Part shown: positions 25,233-35,017 of the stretch, piece after piece
How the letters are laid out: the number at the start of each line of letters is the position of its first letter
Position numbering within the stretch: position 1 is the stretch's first letter
DNA from: Halioglobus japonicus
Lineage (GTDB): Bacteria > Pseudomonadota > Gammaproteobacteria > Pseudomonadales > Halieaceae
Length of the DNA: 55,145 nucleotides
Assembly (NCBI GenBank): GCA_902705825.1
Contig: CACSIL010000051.1
Span: forward strand, 132,331-187,475
Direction: 5' to 3'
Notes under the pieces: generated by a model
Seen by the model: only the letters and a program-made list of their open reading frames with translations
Told to the model about the DNA's origin: nothing
Database searches by the model: none
Position numbers and translations under genes: made by a program

Positions 25233-26123
25233 CTAATCACAAGCCTGCCCACGTGTGTCCATCAGCCAGGTGAGGGTATTTTCCAGCAGACGGCGATTCT
25301 GCGGTTGCTCAAAGGCTTCCGCCCGATGGCCCATAGCGGCATAAACGCTTTTGCCTTTGCCAATGCAGTTGGTCCAGACAACGGGGTGGTCGCCCATGCG
25401 AAGATCTGTTTTCGTACCCATGAAATCAGCCTCCGGGACGTAGGAGGATTCATCCAGCGTAGCCAGAACCGTGAAACCTTCCAGCCGCGGGCTTTGTTCC
25501 CAGGAGTACCACTCCTCCTCGTGCTGCCATATATTCGGCAGGTCCTGCAGGGCCGGGTGCTGATGGTTTTCCAGCACGACAGACGCGGTCTGGAACTGCG
25601 GGCCCATAATATGCGCCGTGAAGGTCGCTCCGATCAGGTTGTCGCGATACCACTGCCATTCCAGGTGTGAAGAATCGCCCGCAGCGTGAAGACCCAACCA
25701 GCCGCCGCCCGCCAACAACCAGGATTGGAAGGCGCTTTCCTGTGCCGCGCTCAGCATGTCGCCGGAGGCATTGAGAAATACCACCACGTCGAACTTCTCC
25801 AGATCACGCGCGTTAAACACGGCGCCATTTTCCGTGTGGAACATTCCCCACTTGTGACTGCTGGCAATTGACTGCAGAATTTTCGCACCACCGTCGATGC
25901 CCTCGACATGGCGGAAACCGTTGGTTTTGGAGAACACCAGCACAGCGGGCGTTTTGAGGTCGGCAGGAATTGTCGGCGCCACAGTATCGTGACTACTGGT
26001 GGGAAATACGAGATTCCAGGCGCCAATTTGCCAGATTGCGATCAGCGATGCAGCAGCGCCGATAACCACGATCGCCAGCACAATCTTCAGAATCTTCAAC
26101 GGCAGGTTTTTCGCTTTGGACAT
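25233..26123 (-). CDS. Membrane-anchored ThuA-domain protein
   Basis: A 296-residue protein with an N-terminal transmembrane helix or uncleaved signal (about residues 10-32), followed by a ThuA-like glutamine-amidotransferase-type domain. The motifs VLVFSKTNGFRH, GGGWLGLHAAGDS and HPVVWTNCIGKGKSVYAAMGH are typical. ThuA proteins are tied to sugar catabolism, but their chemistry is poorly defined. The domain would face the periplasm. It follows the lipocalin-like gene by 83 bp on the same strand and may be co-transcribed. Confidence 0.85.
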   Translation of the reverse strand: MSKAKNLPLKILKIVLAIVVIGAAASLIAIWQIGAWNLVFPTSSHDTVAPTIPADLKTPAVLVFSKTNGFRHVEGIDGGAKILQSIASSHKWGMFHTENGAVFNARDLEKFDVVVFLNASGDMLSAAQESAFQSWLLAGGGWLGLHAAGDSSHLEWQWYRDNLIGATFTAHIMGPQFQTASVVLENHQHPALQDLPNIWQHEEEWYSWEQSPRLEGFTVLATLDESSYVPEADFMGTKTDLRMGDHPVVWTNCIGKGKSVYAAMGHRAEAFEQPQNRRLLENTLTWLMDTRGQACD

Positions 26124-26206
26124 CGCCCTCTACTCCACTGGACTCTCACCTCTGGCAACCCGCTTGGCAGCAGGGCGCCCATTCTGCACTCTGGCACAGG
26201 ATATTG

Positions 26207-27334
26207 CTATTTTGCGCCATCAAACCAGTCGTCAAAGCCCAGCTTGCTCGATGGGCCAATGTGCATCTGCTCCAGCACGCCGTGCCCCACTTTATCTCCA
26301 CAGGTCGCTTTTACAATCTGTTGAATATGGAGGTTTTCCAATGCCAATGGATCGAGATCGCTGTCTTTCCAGCTTTCGCCCGCGATAGCGAGTTCGCCAT
26401 GCCACTTGCCGTGCCCCCACTCGGGGTGCTGGTAACCCAGGCCCTTCATTCGGTGCACCAGCACTGGCTCAAGGTGAACTTCCATACTCTCGCCGGAGCG
26501 ATCTCGCATGGTGACGACAGCCGCACTGGCGCGCCGCGTTCCCGGGATCATCGTCAACTGGTGCTCCACCTCGCCCTTCCATACGCGGGCGTTGGGATCG
26601 ACTGTACCGGGAATATCATCAACACTCGGATAGTGCGGTAGAAAAACCTGGTCTGTATGCCACTGTCGACCGGCTTCATCCTCAAACCAACCGGCGAGGC
26701 TACACTCATTCTCCCAGTTGATGGGCATCCAGTTAAAGTGCACCGCCTGATATTCTGCCAGTGGTGCACCGCCCGTATAGGCATCTCCCACCGGGCGTAT
26801 CCCCCACGAGCGATCCTTCAAACCATAAGTGGTGCGCCCGTCGACTTTTACTTCCTTGCCGTCATAGCGTATCCAGCCGGCCCAAAAGCCGAACTGATCC
26901 AGACGGGTGGCGTCCATCACGATGTGGCGTTCATTGCGCAATGTCTGACGCCCCTCTTCTATACACGCCGTGCGGGGTGTAAACACCAGATCGCACTCGA
27001 TGCCGGTTTCATTGGCCGCTATGACCAGACGATGGCGCCCCATAGGCTCCAGTATCTGCAAGGCAAAAGGCCCTACCGTTGTATCAGTGGGCTCGTGAGG
27101 GGCGCGGCGGGAGCCGTGAAACGCGTATTGATGGCCATCAATCGCGAGGCTCAGGCTACAGTCCAGGATACCGAGGTTGGCATAGCGACACATGCCGATG
27201 CCAAAGTAGAAACTGCCATCGCGAGCATGGCCGTTGTACCAGTAACGGTCATAGAAAAACCGATCACTGGATGCGGTATGGAAGACCGGCTCCGGGGTCT
27301 GGTGAATGGGGTAATCGTCAAATTTGGATAGCAT
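26207..27334 (-). CDS. Uncharacterised protein, possibly CrtC/AttH-like lipocalin fold
   Basis: A 375-residue soluble protein without a signal peptide. It is strand-rich with many Trp, His and Gly residues (YDRYWYNGHARDGSFYFG, TTYGLKDRSWGIRPVGD, HFNWMPINW). The DRSWGxR element and the duplicated beta pattern recall the hydroxyneurosporene-synthase/AttH superfamily, but similarity judged by eye is weak. GGGAG lies about 10 nt before the ATG. It precedes the ThuA gene on the same strand and is divergent from an esterase gene. A role in lipid or terpenoid modification is only a guess. Confidence 0.6.
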   Translation of the reverse strand: MLSKFDDYPIHQTPEPVFHTASSDRFFYDRYWYNGHARDGSFYFGIGMCRYANLGILDCSLSLAIDGHQYAFHGSRRAPHEPTDTTVGPFALQILEPMGRHRLVIAANETGIECDLVFTPRTACIEEGRQTLRNERHIVMDATRLDQFGFWAGWIRYDGKEVKVDGRTTYGLKDRSWGIRPVGDAYTGGAPLAEYQAVHFNWMPINWENECSLAGWFEDEAGRQWHTDQVFLPHYPSVDDIPGTVDPNARVWKGEVEHQLTMIPGTRRASAAVVTMRDRSGESMEVHLEPVLVHRMKGLGYQHPEWGHGKWHGELAIAGESWKDSDLDPLALENLHIQQIVKATCGDKVGHGVLEQMHIGPSSKLGFDDWFDGAK

Positions 27335-27636
27335 GGCAGTGGTACTCCCGAACGCATAAGGCAGGCCAGCATGAACTACATTTCATCCGCCAACAAGCCG
27401 TGAGCGCAATCACTGCGCACGCGTATACTAAATCAAACCCGAGACTCGATGTTCCCGGCCCCAGAACTCTATGCGGGCCGGCAGTGGTATTCGATTACCG
27501 GGTCGGCACGGCTCGTCATCTGCATGAGCGGCTATATTGTCGGGCTGAACATGTGATCATAATGTGGAAAAAGCGCTTGTCGAGGCATGGGCGTTTGCTA
27601 CTCTAGGCATCCATCTGCGAGAGGCTGAAAAAGACA
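27335..27636. other. 302-bp divergent intergenic region
   Basis: It separates the lipocalin-like gene (minus) from the esterase gene (plus). A plus-strand promoter can be read near its right end (27577-27604). I see no clear promoter for the minus-strand gene and no gene or strong hairpin. Confidence 0.5.
27577..27604 (+). promoter_or_regulatory. Candidate sigma-70 promoter of the esterase gene
   Basis: TTGTCG (27577-27582) and TACTCT (27599-27604) are separated by 16 bp, with TGC before the -10 making an extended -10. The predicted leader is about 25 nt and contains GAGAGG upstream of the ATG at 27637. Confidence 0.5.
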
Positions 27637-28575
27637 ATGTCCACAAAATATAATATCCACCCGGACTTCGCCCGGTTTCCAGTATTCACATTCAAATTCA
27701 GCCCACTCATCGTGGGGCTTATGAATCTGCTGATAAAAGTTACGCGATGGCTGGGCAAGCGGTCTTTCACACTCAACACGCAGGAACACACACTCGTCAG
27801 CGCTGATGGCAGCCCATTCAAAGTCATAGTGATGACGCCCCATGATCTACCAAAATCAGCGCCGGTGCTGCTGTACTACCACGGCGGTGGTTTTGCGTTG
27901 ACCTATGCCAGCAATCATCTGCAGAATTGCGAGCGTTACGCCAACGATGCGCGCTGCATAGTCGTCTTCGTTGACTATCGGCTGGCGCCGAAACACCCTT
28001 TTCCCTGCGCATTTGACGATAGCTACGCTGCGCTGGAGTGGGTTGTCAAAGAGAGCGACAAGCTCGGTATTGATCCGTCCCGGATCGCTGTGGGTGGCGA
28101 TAGCGCCGGCGGCGCATTGGCGGCTGGTGTCGCGCAGAAGGCACGAGATGAGCAACTCGTAACCCTGTGTGGGCAACTGCTGATTTATCCCGTGTTGGAC
28201 AACAGCTGCTGCACCCCCTCTGCCACGGATTTTGTCGACGTGCCGCTGTGGAATGCCATTTCCAATCGCCGTATGTGGGAGATGTATCTCAGCCAGTATT
28301 CCCACCAGGAAACACCGCTCTATGCAGCACCTGGACACGGACAGTTGAGGGATCTTCCGCTGAGCTACGTGGAGACCGCAGAATTCGACCCGTTGCGGGA
28401 TGAGGGTTTGAATTACATTGCTGCACTACAAGCAGAAAATACTGAAGTCGTCACCAACGAAACCCGGCAAACCGTCCACGGCTACGATGGCAATGCCAAA
28501 AGCAGCATAGCCAAGCAATCAATGCTGGAGCGCGTTGAGTTTCTGCAACAGGCATTTGCACCTGTTGCAGATTAG
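27637..28575 (+). CDS. HSL-family alpha/beta hydrolase (carboxylesterase)
   Basis: A 312-residue serine esterase of the hormone-sensitive-lipase family. The oxyanion motif HGGG is at residues 82-85 and GDSAGG carries the nucleophile Ser156. Asp251 in EFDPLRDEG and His281 in VHGYDG complete the triad. No signal peptide, so it is cytoplasmic. It should hydrolyse short- to medium-chain acyl esters; the natural substrate is unknown. It converges on a lipoprotein gene with 10 bp between stops. Confidence 0.9.
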   Translation: MSTKYNIHPDFARFPVFTFKFSPLIVGLMNLLIKVTRWLGKRSFTLNTQEHTLVSADGSPFKVIVMTPHDLPKSAPVLLYYHGGGFALTYASNHLQNCERYANDARCIVVFVDYRLAPKHPFPCAFDDSYAALEWVVKESDKLGIDPSRIAVGGDSAGGALAAGVAQKARDEQLVTLCGQLLIYPVLDNSCCTPSATDFVDVPLWNAISNRRMWEMYLSQYSHQETPLYAAPGHGQLRDLPLSYVETAEFDPLRDEGLNYIAALQAENTEVVTNETRQTVHGYDGNAKSSIAKQSMLERVEFLQQAFAPVAD

Positions 28576-28585
28576 TTTTTATGGA

Positions 28586-29515
28586 TCAGATGGCCGGGGT
28601 CGTGATGACCAGGTCATCAATGTTCATCTCAGCCCCATCGATGCCATACCCAGTAACCTCATTTACACTAGCAAACTGGGCCGCACTGAGCTGCGGCGGG
28701 TAGACAACACTGAAGCGGACAGCCCGCACTTTGCTGGCCTGATAAAACGCAGGCGTTGCGGCACTCTGTGCAGACACCGCACCAATTCCCGCGGGGTTCA
28801 GCACCACCACATGCAGGGTATTGGTTCCAGCTTCCGAGCGCGTGTAGCTCTGAATCTGCAGGTGCTCATTATTACTGGCAGTGACTCCCCTTGGCCATTG
28901 TGCTGGCTGCAGGCCGTCGACATCGATCGTGGGGTATTCAAACCGGAATTCGATTGCGCCCAACAGGTTTTGCTCTGTAAACACCACCTGCGGGTCATTG
29001 ACTGTGTATTTAACCTGATCAGCCGGCCGCAGAAGGCTCAAGGTGTTCAGGCCGCCAGCAGCCATAATGGGGTTGATGGAACCCGGCCCTGGCAGTATGT
29101 TTAACGTTTGCGACACCGACGAACCCAGCCCCTGTATCTCCAGCATCGCAGCACCATCTGCCAGATTCGTCGCCAGACCGGAATTGGGGTCGACCAGATC
29201 GATCACTGCAAACCAAAAGCCACTGTAGCCGTCTTCTCCCAGCTCAGTGCGGTGGTTCAGATCGCTGGTCTTGTCGACATTGAGCGGAAATACCTCTCTT
29301 ACCGTCACATCGACCTGGGCACTGCCAACATCCGTCAAAGTGGCGGTCAGGTCGGCAGCGGACAGGTTCACATGCCCCAGTTCTTCATGAGAGCCCAGAC
29401 CGATAAGAATCGTGCCACCGTTCTGCACAATTTTATTCATAGAGTCACTCACACTGCAGGCCACAAGCCATTGTGACACGATCAAAAGCAGAGCTAGCAC
29501 GCGGATTGTTTTCAT
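28586..29515 (-). CDS. Lipoprotein of unknown function
   Basis: A 309-residue protein with a lipoprotein signal (MKTIRVLALLLIVSQWLVAC, lipobox LVAC with Cys20). The mature part is Thr/Ser/Asn-rich, beta-strand-rich and has no motif I recognise. Serine at position +2 after the cysteine favours outer-membrane sorting. AGGA lies about 7 nt before the ATG. It follows the aldehyde dehydrogenase gene but is separated from it by a strong hairpin, so it may be transcribed on its own. Confidence 0.75.
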   Translation of the reverse strand: MKTIRVLALLLIVSQWLVACSVSDSMNKIVQNGGTILIGLGSHEELGHVNLSAADLTATLTDVGSAQVDVTVREVFPLNVDKTSDLNHRTELGEDGYSGFWFAVIDLVDPNSGLATNLADGAAMLEIQGLGSSVSQTLNILPGPGSINPIMAAGGLNTLSLLRPADQVKYTVNDPQVVFTEQNLLGAIEFRFEYPTIDVDGLQPAQWPRGVTASNNEHLQIQSYTRSEAGTNTLHVVVLNPAGIGAVSAQSAATPAFYQASKVRAVRFSVVYPPQLSAAQFASVNEVTGYGIDGAEMNIDDLVITTPAI

Positions 29516-29544
29516 CTGGCCATCCTGACGTCAATGCCGGGTAA

Positions 29545-29568
29545 CTGAGTGGCGGCTACGCCACTCAG
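29545..29568 (-). terminator. 10-bp perfect hairpin at the end of the aldehyde dehydrogenase gene
   Basis: CTGAGTGGCG and CGCCACTCAG pair perfectly around a 4-nt loop. The stem begins inside the stop codon of the dehydrogenase gene. No T-run follows it on the minus strand, so it may act as a weak terminator or as mRNA 3'-end protection. Confidence 0.5.
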
Positions 29569-31085
29569 AAAAAACCCATCGGGTTGTTATCATAACTCAC
29601 CAGCAAGTTCTTGGTCTGCTGATAATGTTCCAGCGCCATCTTGTGGGTTTCACGACCGATGCCGGATTTCTTATAGCCACCGAAAGCGGCGTGGGCCGGA
29701 TACGCGTGGTAGCAATTCATCCACACACGCCCTGCCTTTATGCCACGACCCATGCGGAACGCCCTGTTGGTATCGCGAGTCCATACCCCTGCTCCAAGGC
29801 CGTACTCTGTGGCGTTGGCAATGGCCAGCGCCTCGGCTTCGTCCTTGAATGTTGTCACACCCAACGTCGGGCCGAATATCTCCTCCTGAAACACGCGCAT
29901 ATCGTTAGTGCCCTGCAGTAAGGTGGGCTGCACATAAAATCCACCGGCAATATCACTGGCTACGACAGCCTTTTCACCGCCAAGCAAAAATGTCGCTCCA
30001 TCCGATCGGGCAACCTCCATATACCCCATAATCCTGTCAAATTGTTCGCGCGATACCTGCGCACCCACCATGGTTTCAGTATCCAGTGGATTGCCCTGCT
30101 TGATCTTTCCGGCGCGCTCCAGGACGCGCTCGATGAAATCGTCGTAGATACTTTCTTGCACCAGTGCGCGCGAGGGACAGGTACAAACTTCGCCCTGGTT
30201 GAAGAAGCCGAGCAGCAATCCCTCAACACATTTGCTGATGAACTCGTCCTCATGTGTCATCACGTCCTCAAAGTAAATATTGGGTGACTTGCCGCCTAAC
30301 TCTACCGTCGACGGAATCAGGGTTTTGGCGGCGTTGGCAAGGATGAGGTGCCCCACGGCAGTGGACCCGGTAAACGCAATCTTAGCAATACGATTGGAGC
30401 TGGCCAGCGCCTGCCCAATCTCCTCGCCATAGCCATTGAGAATATTTATCACACCCGGCGGCACCAGATCAGCGATCATTTCCATCAGCACCAGAATAGA
30501 GATCGGTGTCTGTTCCGCAGGCTTCAGTACGATACAATTGCCCCCTGCCAGAGCAGGCGCAAGCTTCCAACCCGCCATTAGAAGCGGGAAATTCCACGGG
30601 ATGATTTGCCCCACCACACCCAGCGGCTCGTGGAAATGGTAGCTGACTGTATTGCCATCGATATCACTGGCGCTGCCCTCCTGAGCGTGCAGGCATCCGG
30701 CAAAATACCGGAAGTGATCCGCCAACAGTGGGATATCGGCGTTCAACGTTTCACGTATCCCCTTGCCGTTCTCCCATGTCTCCACATAGGCTAGCGTCTC
30801 CAGATTGGCCTCTATGCGATCGGCAATTTTCAACAGCGTGTTGGAGCGCTCCGCCACCGATGTTTTACCCCAGGCAGGGGCAGCGGCATGGGCGGCATCC
30901 AAGGCAAGGTTCAAGTCGGCTGACGAGGAGCGAGCCACCTCGCAAAACACCGCACCGGTGACCGGCGTTACATTCTCAAAGTACTTTCCCTCGACAGGTG
31001 CGACCCACTCACCCCCGATAAAATTTTGATACTTGTCGCGAAAGTTAAACAGGGCACCTTCTGACCCGGGCATTGCATACAACAT
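29565..31085 (-). CDS. NAD-dependent aldehyde dehydrogenase (ExaC/AcoD type)
   Basis: A 506-residue enzyme from the ATG at 31085, which has AGAGGAG 6 nt upstream; the in-frame ATG at 31115 lacks support. Catalytic residues are Glu262 ([11 protein letters not shown]) and Cys301 ([11 protein letters not shown]). The FTGSTAVG cofactor loop is present, and the C-terminus NNPMGFF is characteristic of the acetaldehyde dehydrogenase subgroup of about 506 residues. It oxidises short aliphatic aldehydes to acids. A palindrome centred on its presumed -10 suggests repressor or activator control. Confidence 0.92.
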   Translation of the reverse strand: MLYAMPGSEGALFNFRDKYQNFIGGEWVAPVEGKYFENVTPVTGAVFCEVARSSSADLNLALDAAHAAAPAWGKTSVAERSNTLLKIADRIEANLETLAYVETWENGKGIRETLNADIPLLADHFRYFAGCLHAQEGSASDIDGNTVSYHFHEPLGVVGQIIPWNFPLLMAGWKLAPALAGGNCIVLKPAEQTPISILVLMEMIADLVPPGVINILNGYGEEIGQALASSNRIAKIAFTGSTAVGHLILANAAKTLIPSTVELGGKSPNIYFEDVMTHEDEFISKCVEGLLLGFFNQGEVCTCPSRALVQESIYDDFIERVLERAGKIKQGNPLDTETMVGAQVSREQFDRIMGYMEVARSDGATFLLGGEKAVVASDIAGGFYVQPTLLQGTNDMRVFQEEIFGPTLGVTTFKDEAEALAIANATEYGLGAGVWTRDTNRAFRMGRGIKAGRVWMNCYHAYPAHAAFGGYKKSGIGRETHKMALEHYQQTKNLLVSYDNNPMGFF

Positions 31086-31107
31086 GGGCAACTCCTCTGA
31101 AACTGTT

Positions 31108-31129
31108 TTGGACATTCAATATAGTCCAA
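31108..31129 (-). promoter_or_regulatory. Operator-like palindrome over the presumed aldehyde dehydrogenase promoter
   Basis: TTGGAC and GTCCAA form a 6-bp inverted repeat with a 10-bp spacer. On the minus strand the spacer contains TATATT (31118-31123), a possible -10 for the dehydrogenase gene. The site is also about 155 bp before the divergent aminopeptidase gene. The binding protein is unknown. Confidence 0.4.
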
Positions 31130-31285
31130 TCCTTATCAATTTGCAGGCGGACTCCGATGTTAGACAAGCAAGCCGCACAATACGTCTTGCGATTGCTCAG
31201 CGAACAGGATCACTTTACGCCTTTTTGCTACTATGTTGTCAAGCGTGTCACGACACCCAGCATGGAAGGGGAAGGGGAAGATAAA

Positions 31286-34006
31286 GTGAATAGGCTTCTC
31301 AAGTTCGCCGCCCTGTCAGTGATTCTTGCCGCTGTATCTGCCGTCATCTGGCAACAGCTCCGAGAGTGGCAGGCTGACAAGGACACATTGGAAGCATCAT
31401 TTGCACCGCAGGGAAAGCTGCCGGAGGGGGTAACACCCACACACTACAACCTCTTGCTGCGCATAGACCCGGACGAGAGCCATTTTAGCGGCAGTGTTGA
31501 AATTGGTGTTGATATCCGGCGCGAGGTCGACGCCATCTGGCTGCACGGCAAGGATATTCAAATACAGGCCGCGGTGCTTGCACACAGTGATGGCACTGTG
31601 ACTGATTTGAGCTTCAGGGAAATGGGGCACTCAGGGATAGTGCAACTATCTGCTGCCAGCCCAATTGCGGCACAACAGGCCAGCATCAGCATACATTTTG
31701 CAGCTGCGTTCAGTGAGAAACTGGATGGGTTGTACATCGTCGAGGACCAGGGTAGAAACTACGCGTTTACCCAGTTCGAGCCCGTGCTCGCCAGGCAGGT
31801 CTTTCCACAGTTTGATGAGCCCCGTTTCAAAGTACCGTACGATATCAGCCTGGAGGTGCGCACGGAGCACAGGGCATTTGGGAACACGCCCATCGTCAAA
31901 GAAGAAACACTCCAGGATGGGTTCAAACGACTCACACTGAAAACCACACACCCCATGCCCAGCTATTTGCTGGCGTTTGCTGTCGGTGAACTGGATGTTC
32001 TGGAATACGCCGCCATCCCACCGAACTCTATTCGTGACTACCCTGTTCCATTGCGAGGCATCGCCACCAGAGGCAAAGGCCAACAGATCCGTTACGCGCT
32101 GAAACATATAGCCGAACTGCTGACAACACTGGAGGAGTATTTCGGCACACCCTACCCCTATGCCAAACTGGATATTGTTGCAGTACCCGACTTTGCCTGG
32201 GGAGCAATGGAAAATGTGGGATTAATGACCTACAGAGAGTCCATACTATTGCTGAACGACGCTCCCTCTGCCAGCCAGCAGCGGCGCCTCATGACAGTAC
32301 ATGCACACGAACTCGCGCATCAGTGGTTTGGCAACCTAGTCACTATGCCCTGGTGGGACGATATCTGGCTCAACGAATCATTTGCTACCTGGATGGCCTC
32401 AAAAGCGGTACACCACTGGAATCCCGACATGGAGGTTGGACGCGAGATAGTACAGCGTGGCCACGAGGTCATGGAAACAGATATCTATGCTGATTCCCGC
32501 AGTATTCGCGAAGCCGTGGAAAACAACGATGACATCGCCAACGTATTCGACGCTATCAACTACTCAAAGGGCGCAGCAGTCCTGCAAATGCTGGAAAGCA
32601 CTGTTTCACCTGAGGTGTTTCGCCGTGGAATTCAACAGTATCTGCAACGACACAGCTGGCGCAACGCCACCGCAGAAAACCTGATACAAGCGCTGGCAGA
32701 AGCCGCAGACAACCCACAAGTGGCAGACATCGCCAATTCGTATATCAACCAGGCCGGCGTGCCACTGCTCGCAGTAGACTGGCACTGCCGCGATGAGGCA
32801 CTGGCGGTTGAACTTCGTCAGCAGCGCTATCTGCCGGTTGGCTCCACCGTGAATCCCGACCAATTATGGAAGATACCGGTATGCCTGACACTCATCAATA
32901 AAGCCGGGCCAACACATGTGTGTGAAGTCGTGGAACAGCGCCAGCAGCGCTTCTCCTATCCCGTAGCACAGTGCCCACAGGCCATCATGCCCAACCAGAA
33001 TGGTTATGGCTATTACCGCTGGACTCTGGCCCATGCGCAGTGGCAGACACTACTGGAACACATTGGAAAATTAAACGCCGCAGAAAAGCTGTCTGTGGCA
33101 AATAATCTTGCCGCGGAGTATCAAGCTGCCCGCATTGATACCAGCTTTTACCTGCAAGCCATCGCCCCCCTGCTGGCAGAGCCTGAATGGGATGTGAGTA
33201 CCGAGCCTGCCCAGCAGGTGCAAAAAATCCGCGACACCATTGCGACCAGAGAACAACAGATTGAGCTTGCCGACTACATGTACCGGCACTACAAACCGTT
33301 GCTTGATGATCTGGGGTTGGCGCCCGATACGCACTTTGATATCGCAAACCCTATAGCAACCCAACTATTGCGCGAACGAGTGCTCAACCTGGTCGCTGTC
33401 TCGTTAAAACAACCCGACGTATTGGCTGTTCTGGCCGAGCGCGGCAAGGCGCTGATCGTCGATGGCCCAAATCCGGGATTGCACGAAGACGCAATAGACC
33501 GACAGCTGTGGGCCATTGCGATGGCCAGCGCGGTCATCAGCGAGGGTGCACCCTATTTTGAAGCACTGACTAAAGCCGCCCTGGATTCTGACGATGCCAA
33601 CTTCCGTGACGATGCTTTCTGGGCACTGGGACAAACCGTCGACCCCAAACTCAGTCGGAAAATTCTGGATTTGCGCTGGCTCTACAGGTTGAAGCTCAAC
33701 GAGGCCCTGACCGTTCTGGACTCCCACATCGGCAAAATGGAAAACAAGGAGCGTACGCTGGCCTGGTTCAAAAAGTATTACCCTGCTATCGCGCTCGCAG
33801 TACCGACGCCCTATATTGCAGGCACCCCTGCCGTCTCCGGTGAGCTGTGCAGTCGGGAGGCCTATACCGATGCGCAGAACTTTTTTGGCCCAAAGGCTGC
33901 ATCCGTTGAGGGAATGCAACGAATACTACTGCAGAACCTGGAAAAAATACGACTGTGCTATTCGCTGGCTGACGCACAGCGAACCGATCAGTGGAATCTC
34001 AACTGA
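31286..34006 (+). CDS. Membrane-anchored or exported M1-family aminopeptidase
   Basis: About 906 residues from GTG at 31286, which has GGGG 8 nt upstream. An ATG at 31262 is an alternative; the longer frame back to 31073 overlaps the dehydrogenase promoter and is unlikely coding. The N-terminus MNRLLKFAALSVILAAVSAV is a signal peptide or anchor. The substrate motif GAMEN is at residues 306-310. The zinc site HELAHQWFGN starts at residue 341, with the third ligand in NESFATW. A C-terminal helical ERAP1-like region follows. It removes N-terminal amino acids from peptides in the envelope. It converges on the LLM oxidoreductase gene with 8 bp between them. Confidence 0.92.
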   Translation: MNRLLKFAALSVILAAVSAVIWQQLREWQADKDTLEASFAPQGKLPEGVTPTHYNLLLRIDPDESHFSGSVEIGVDIRREVDAIWLHGKDIQIQAAVLAHSDGTVTDLSFREMGHSGIVQLSAASPIAAQQASISIHFAAAFSEKLDGLYIVEDQGRNYAFTQFEPVLARQVFPQFDEPRFKVPYDISLEVRTEHRAFGNTPIVKEETLQDGFKRLTLKTTHPMPSYLLAFAVGELDVLEYAAIPPNSIRDYPVPLRGIATRGKGQQIRYALKHIAELLTTLEEYFGTPYPYAKLDIVAVPDFAWGAMENVGLMTYRESILLLNDAPSASQQRRLMTVHAHELAHQWFGNLVTMPWWDDIWLNESFATWMASKAVHHWNPDMEVGREIVQRGHEVMETDIYADSRSIREAVENNDDIANVFDAINYSKGAAVLQMLESTVSPEVFRRGIQQYLQRHSWRNATAENLIQALAEAADNPQVADIANSYINQAGVPLLAVDWHCRDEALAVELRQQRYLPVGSTVNPDQLWKIPVCLTLINKAGPTHVCEVVEQRQQRFSYPVAQCPQAIMPNQNGYGYYRWTLAHAQWQTLLEHIGKLNAAEKLSVANNLAAEYQAARIDTSFYLQAIAPLLAEPEWDVSTEPAQQVQKIRDTIATREQQIELADYMYRHYKPLLDDLGLAPDTHFDIANPIATQLLRERVLNLVAVSLKQPDVLAVLAERGKALIVDGPNPGLHEDAIDRQLWAIAMASAVISEGAPYFEALTKAALDSDDANFRDDAFWALGQTVDPKLSRKILDLRWLYRLKLNEALTVLDSHIGKMENKERTLAWFKKYYPAIALAVPTPYIAGTPAVSGELCSREAYTDAQNFFGPKAASVEGMQRILLQNLEKIRLCYSLADAQRTDQWNLN

Positions 34007-34014
34007 AACAGCTG

Positions 34015-34962
34015 TTACCCGAAATCAGCTACTACATCCAGCAATCGCTCGTGACTCTGCAGTTGCGTTTCCTCGTCAATGCCCGGCACCCCAGAGCGCA
34101 CGATCAAATGGCTGAGCGCTATACGGTCGACGTATTCAGCCAGCTTATCCCGGATGTAGTGCCGACCGCCCACAATGGCCCACTCGTCAACGGCAATGTC
34201 CTGTTGTCGGATAGACGCTGGGACTTTTGTGGCAAGAGCTGAACGCACTTGTTCAGCCTGCTTATCATCTTCCGTCACAAACACAGTGCGCATCACGGGG
34301 ACTGTCGATACGGCTTCATGCCCTGCAGCAGCCACATCGCTATGATAGCGCTGATAATTCCCTTCCAGTACATCGAGAGATTCGATCGGTGACGCGAGAT
34401 AGGGCAGCCCCAGACGTGCCACCTGCTGCAGTGCCAGTGGCCCAAATGCCGCCACCCACAGTGGTGGCGACGGTCGCTGCAACGGCAGCGGCGAGAGGCA
34501 GATTGACTGGCCTTTATCATCCGTAGCAAGCGTCTCACCGCGCCACGCACGCTGCATCACATCGAGGTTTGCCTGAAACAGTTTGCGTTTGTCAGCTGTG
34601 TTCACGCCAAACGCCTTGAACATAGCGCCGGACAAGCCACGCCCCAGGCCCAGAATCAAGCGTCCCTCACATAACTGATCAAGCACTGCCACCTCTTCTG
34701 CCGCCAGCAGCGGGTTGCGGATGGGCAACAGGTAGGAAGTACACCCCAGCCGCATAGTCTGTGTCCGCCCGGAGATGGCGGCCAGCAACATCAACGGCGA
34801 TGGAATCGCTGCGGTGGAGCCGAAATGGTTCTCCGGCAACCAGAATGAATGAAAACCCAATGCCTCAGCTTTCTCAGCCTGGGCGCACAACGTCCGCGCC
34901 GAGCCGAGCGCGTTCCACGCCCAGGCTGTCGTACCCACCGCCAGGGTTGTTGTCATCGACAT
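34015..34962 (-). CDS. LLM-class flavin-dependent oxidoreductase
   Basis: About 315 residues with a luciferase-like monooxygenase barrel: ALGFHSFWLPENHFG, TMRLGCTSYLLPIRNPLLAAEEVAVLD, GRLILGLGRGLSGAMFKAFG. Such enzymes oxidise substrates with FMNH2 or F420; the substrate is unknown. AGTGGA lies directly before two close ATGs (34962 and 34956); either could be used. The gene precedes no obvious partner, and the MDR reductase next door (55 bp) is on the same strand and could be co-transcribed. Confidence 0.85.
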   Translation of the reverse strand: MSMTTTLAVGTTAWAWNALGSARTLCAQAEKAEALGFHSFWLPENHFGSTAAIPSPLMLLAAISGRTQTMRLGCTSYLLPIRNPLLAAEEVAVLDQLCEGRLILGLGRGLSGAMFKAFGVNTADKRKLFQANLDVMQRAWRGETLATDDKGQSICLSPLPLQRPSPPLWVAAFGPLALQQVARLGLPYLASPIESLDVLEGNYQRYHSDVAAAGHEAVSTVPVMRTVFVTEDDKQAEQVRSALATKVPASIRQQDIAVDEWAIVGGRHYIRDKLAEYVDRIALSHLIVRSGVPGIDEETQLQSHERLLDVVADFG

Positions 34963-35017
34963 TCCACTTAGGTTAACCGCGCGGGAACGCCCTGCTGGCA
35001 AGCAACATCAAAAAGCC

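Noticed and set aside
31073..31285. N-terminal extension of the aminopeptidase frame
   Set aside because: It overlaps the dehydrogenase start and promoter region, while GTG 31286 has a ribosome site and gives a proper signal sequence.
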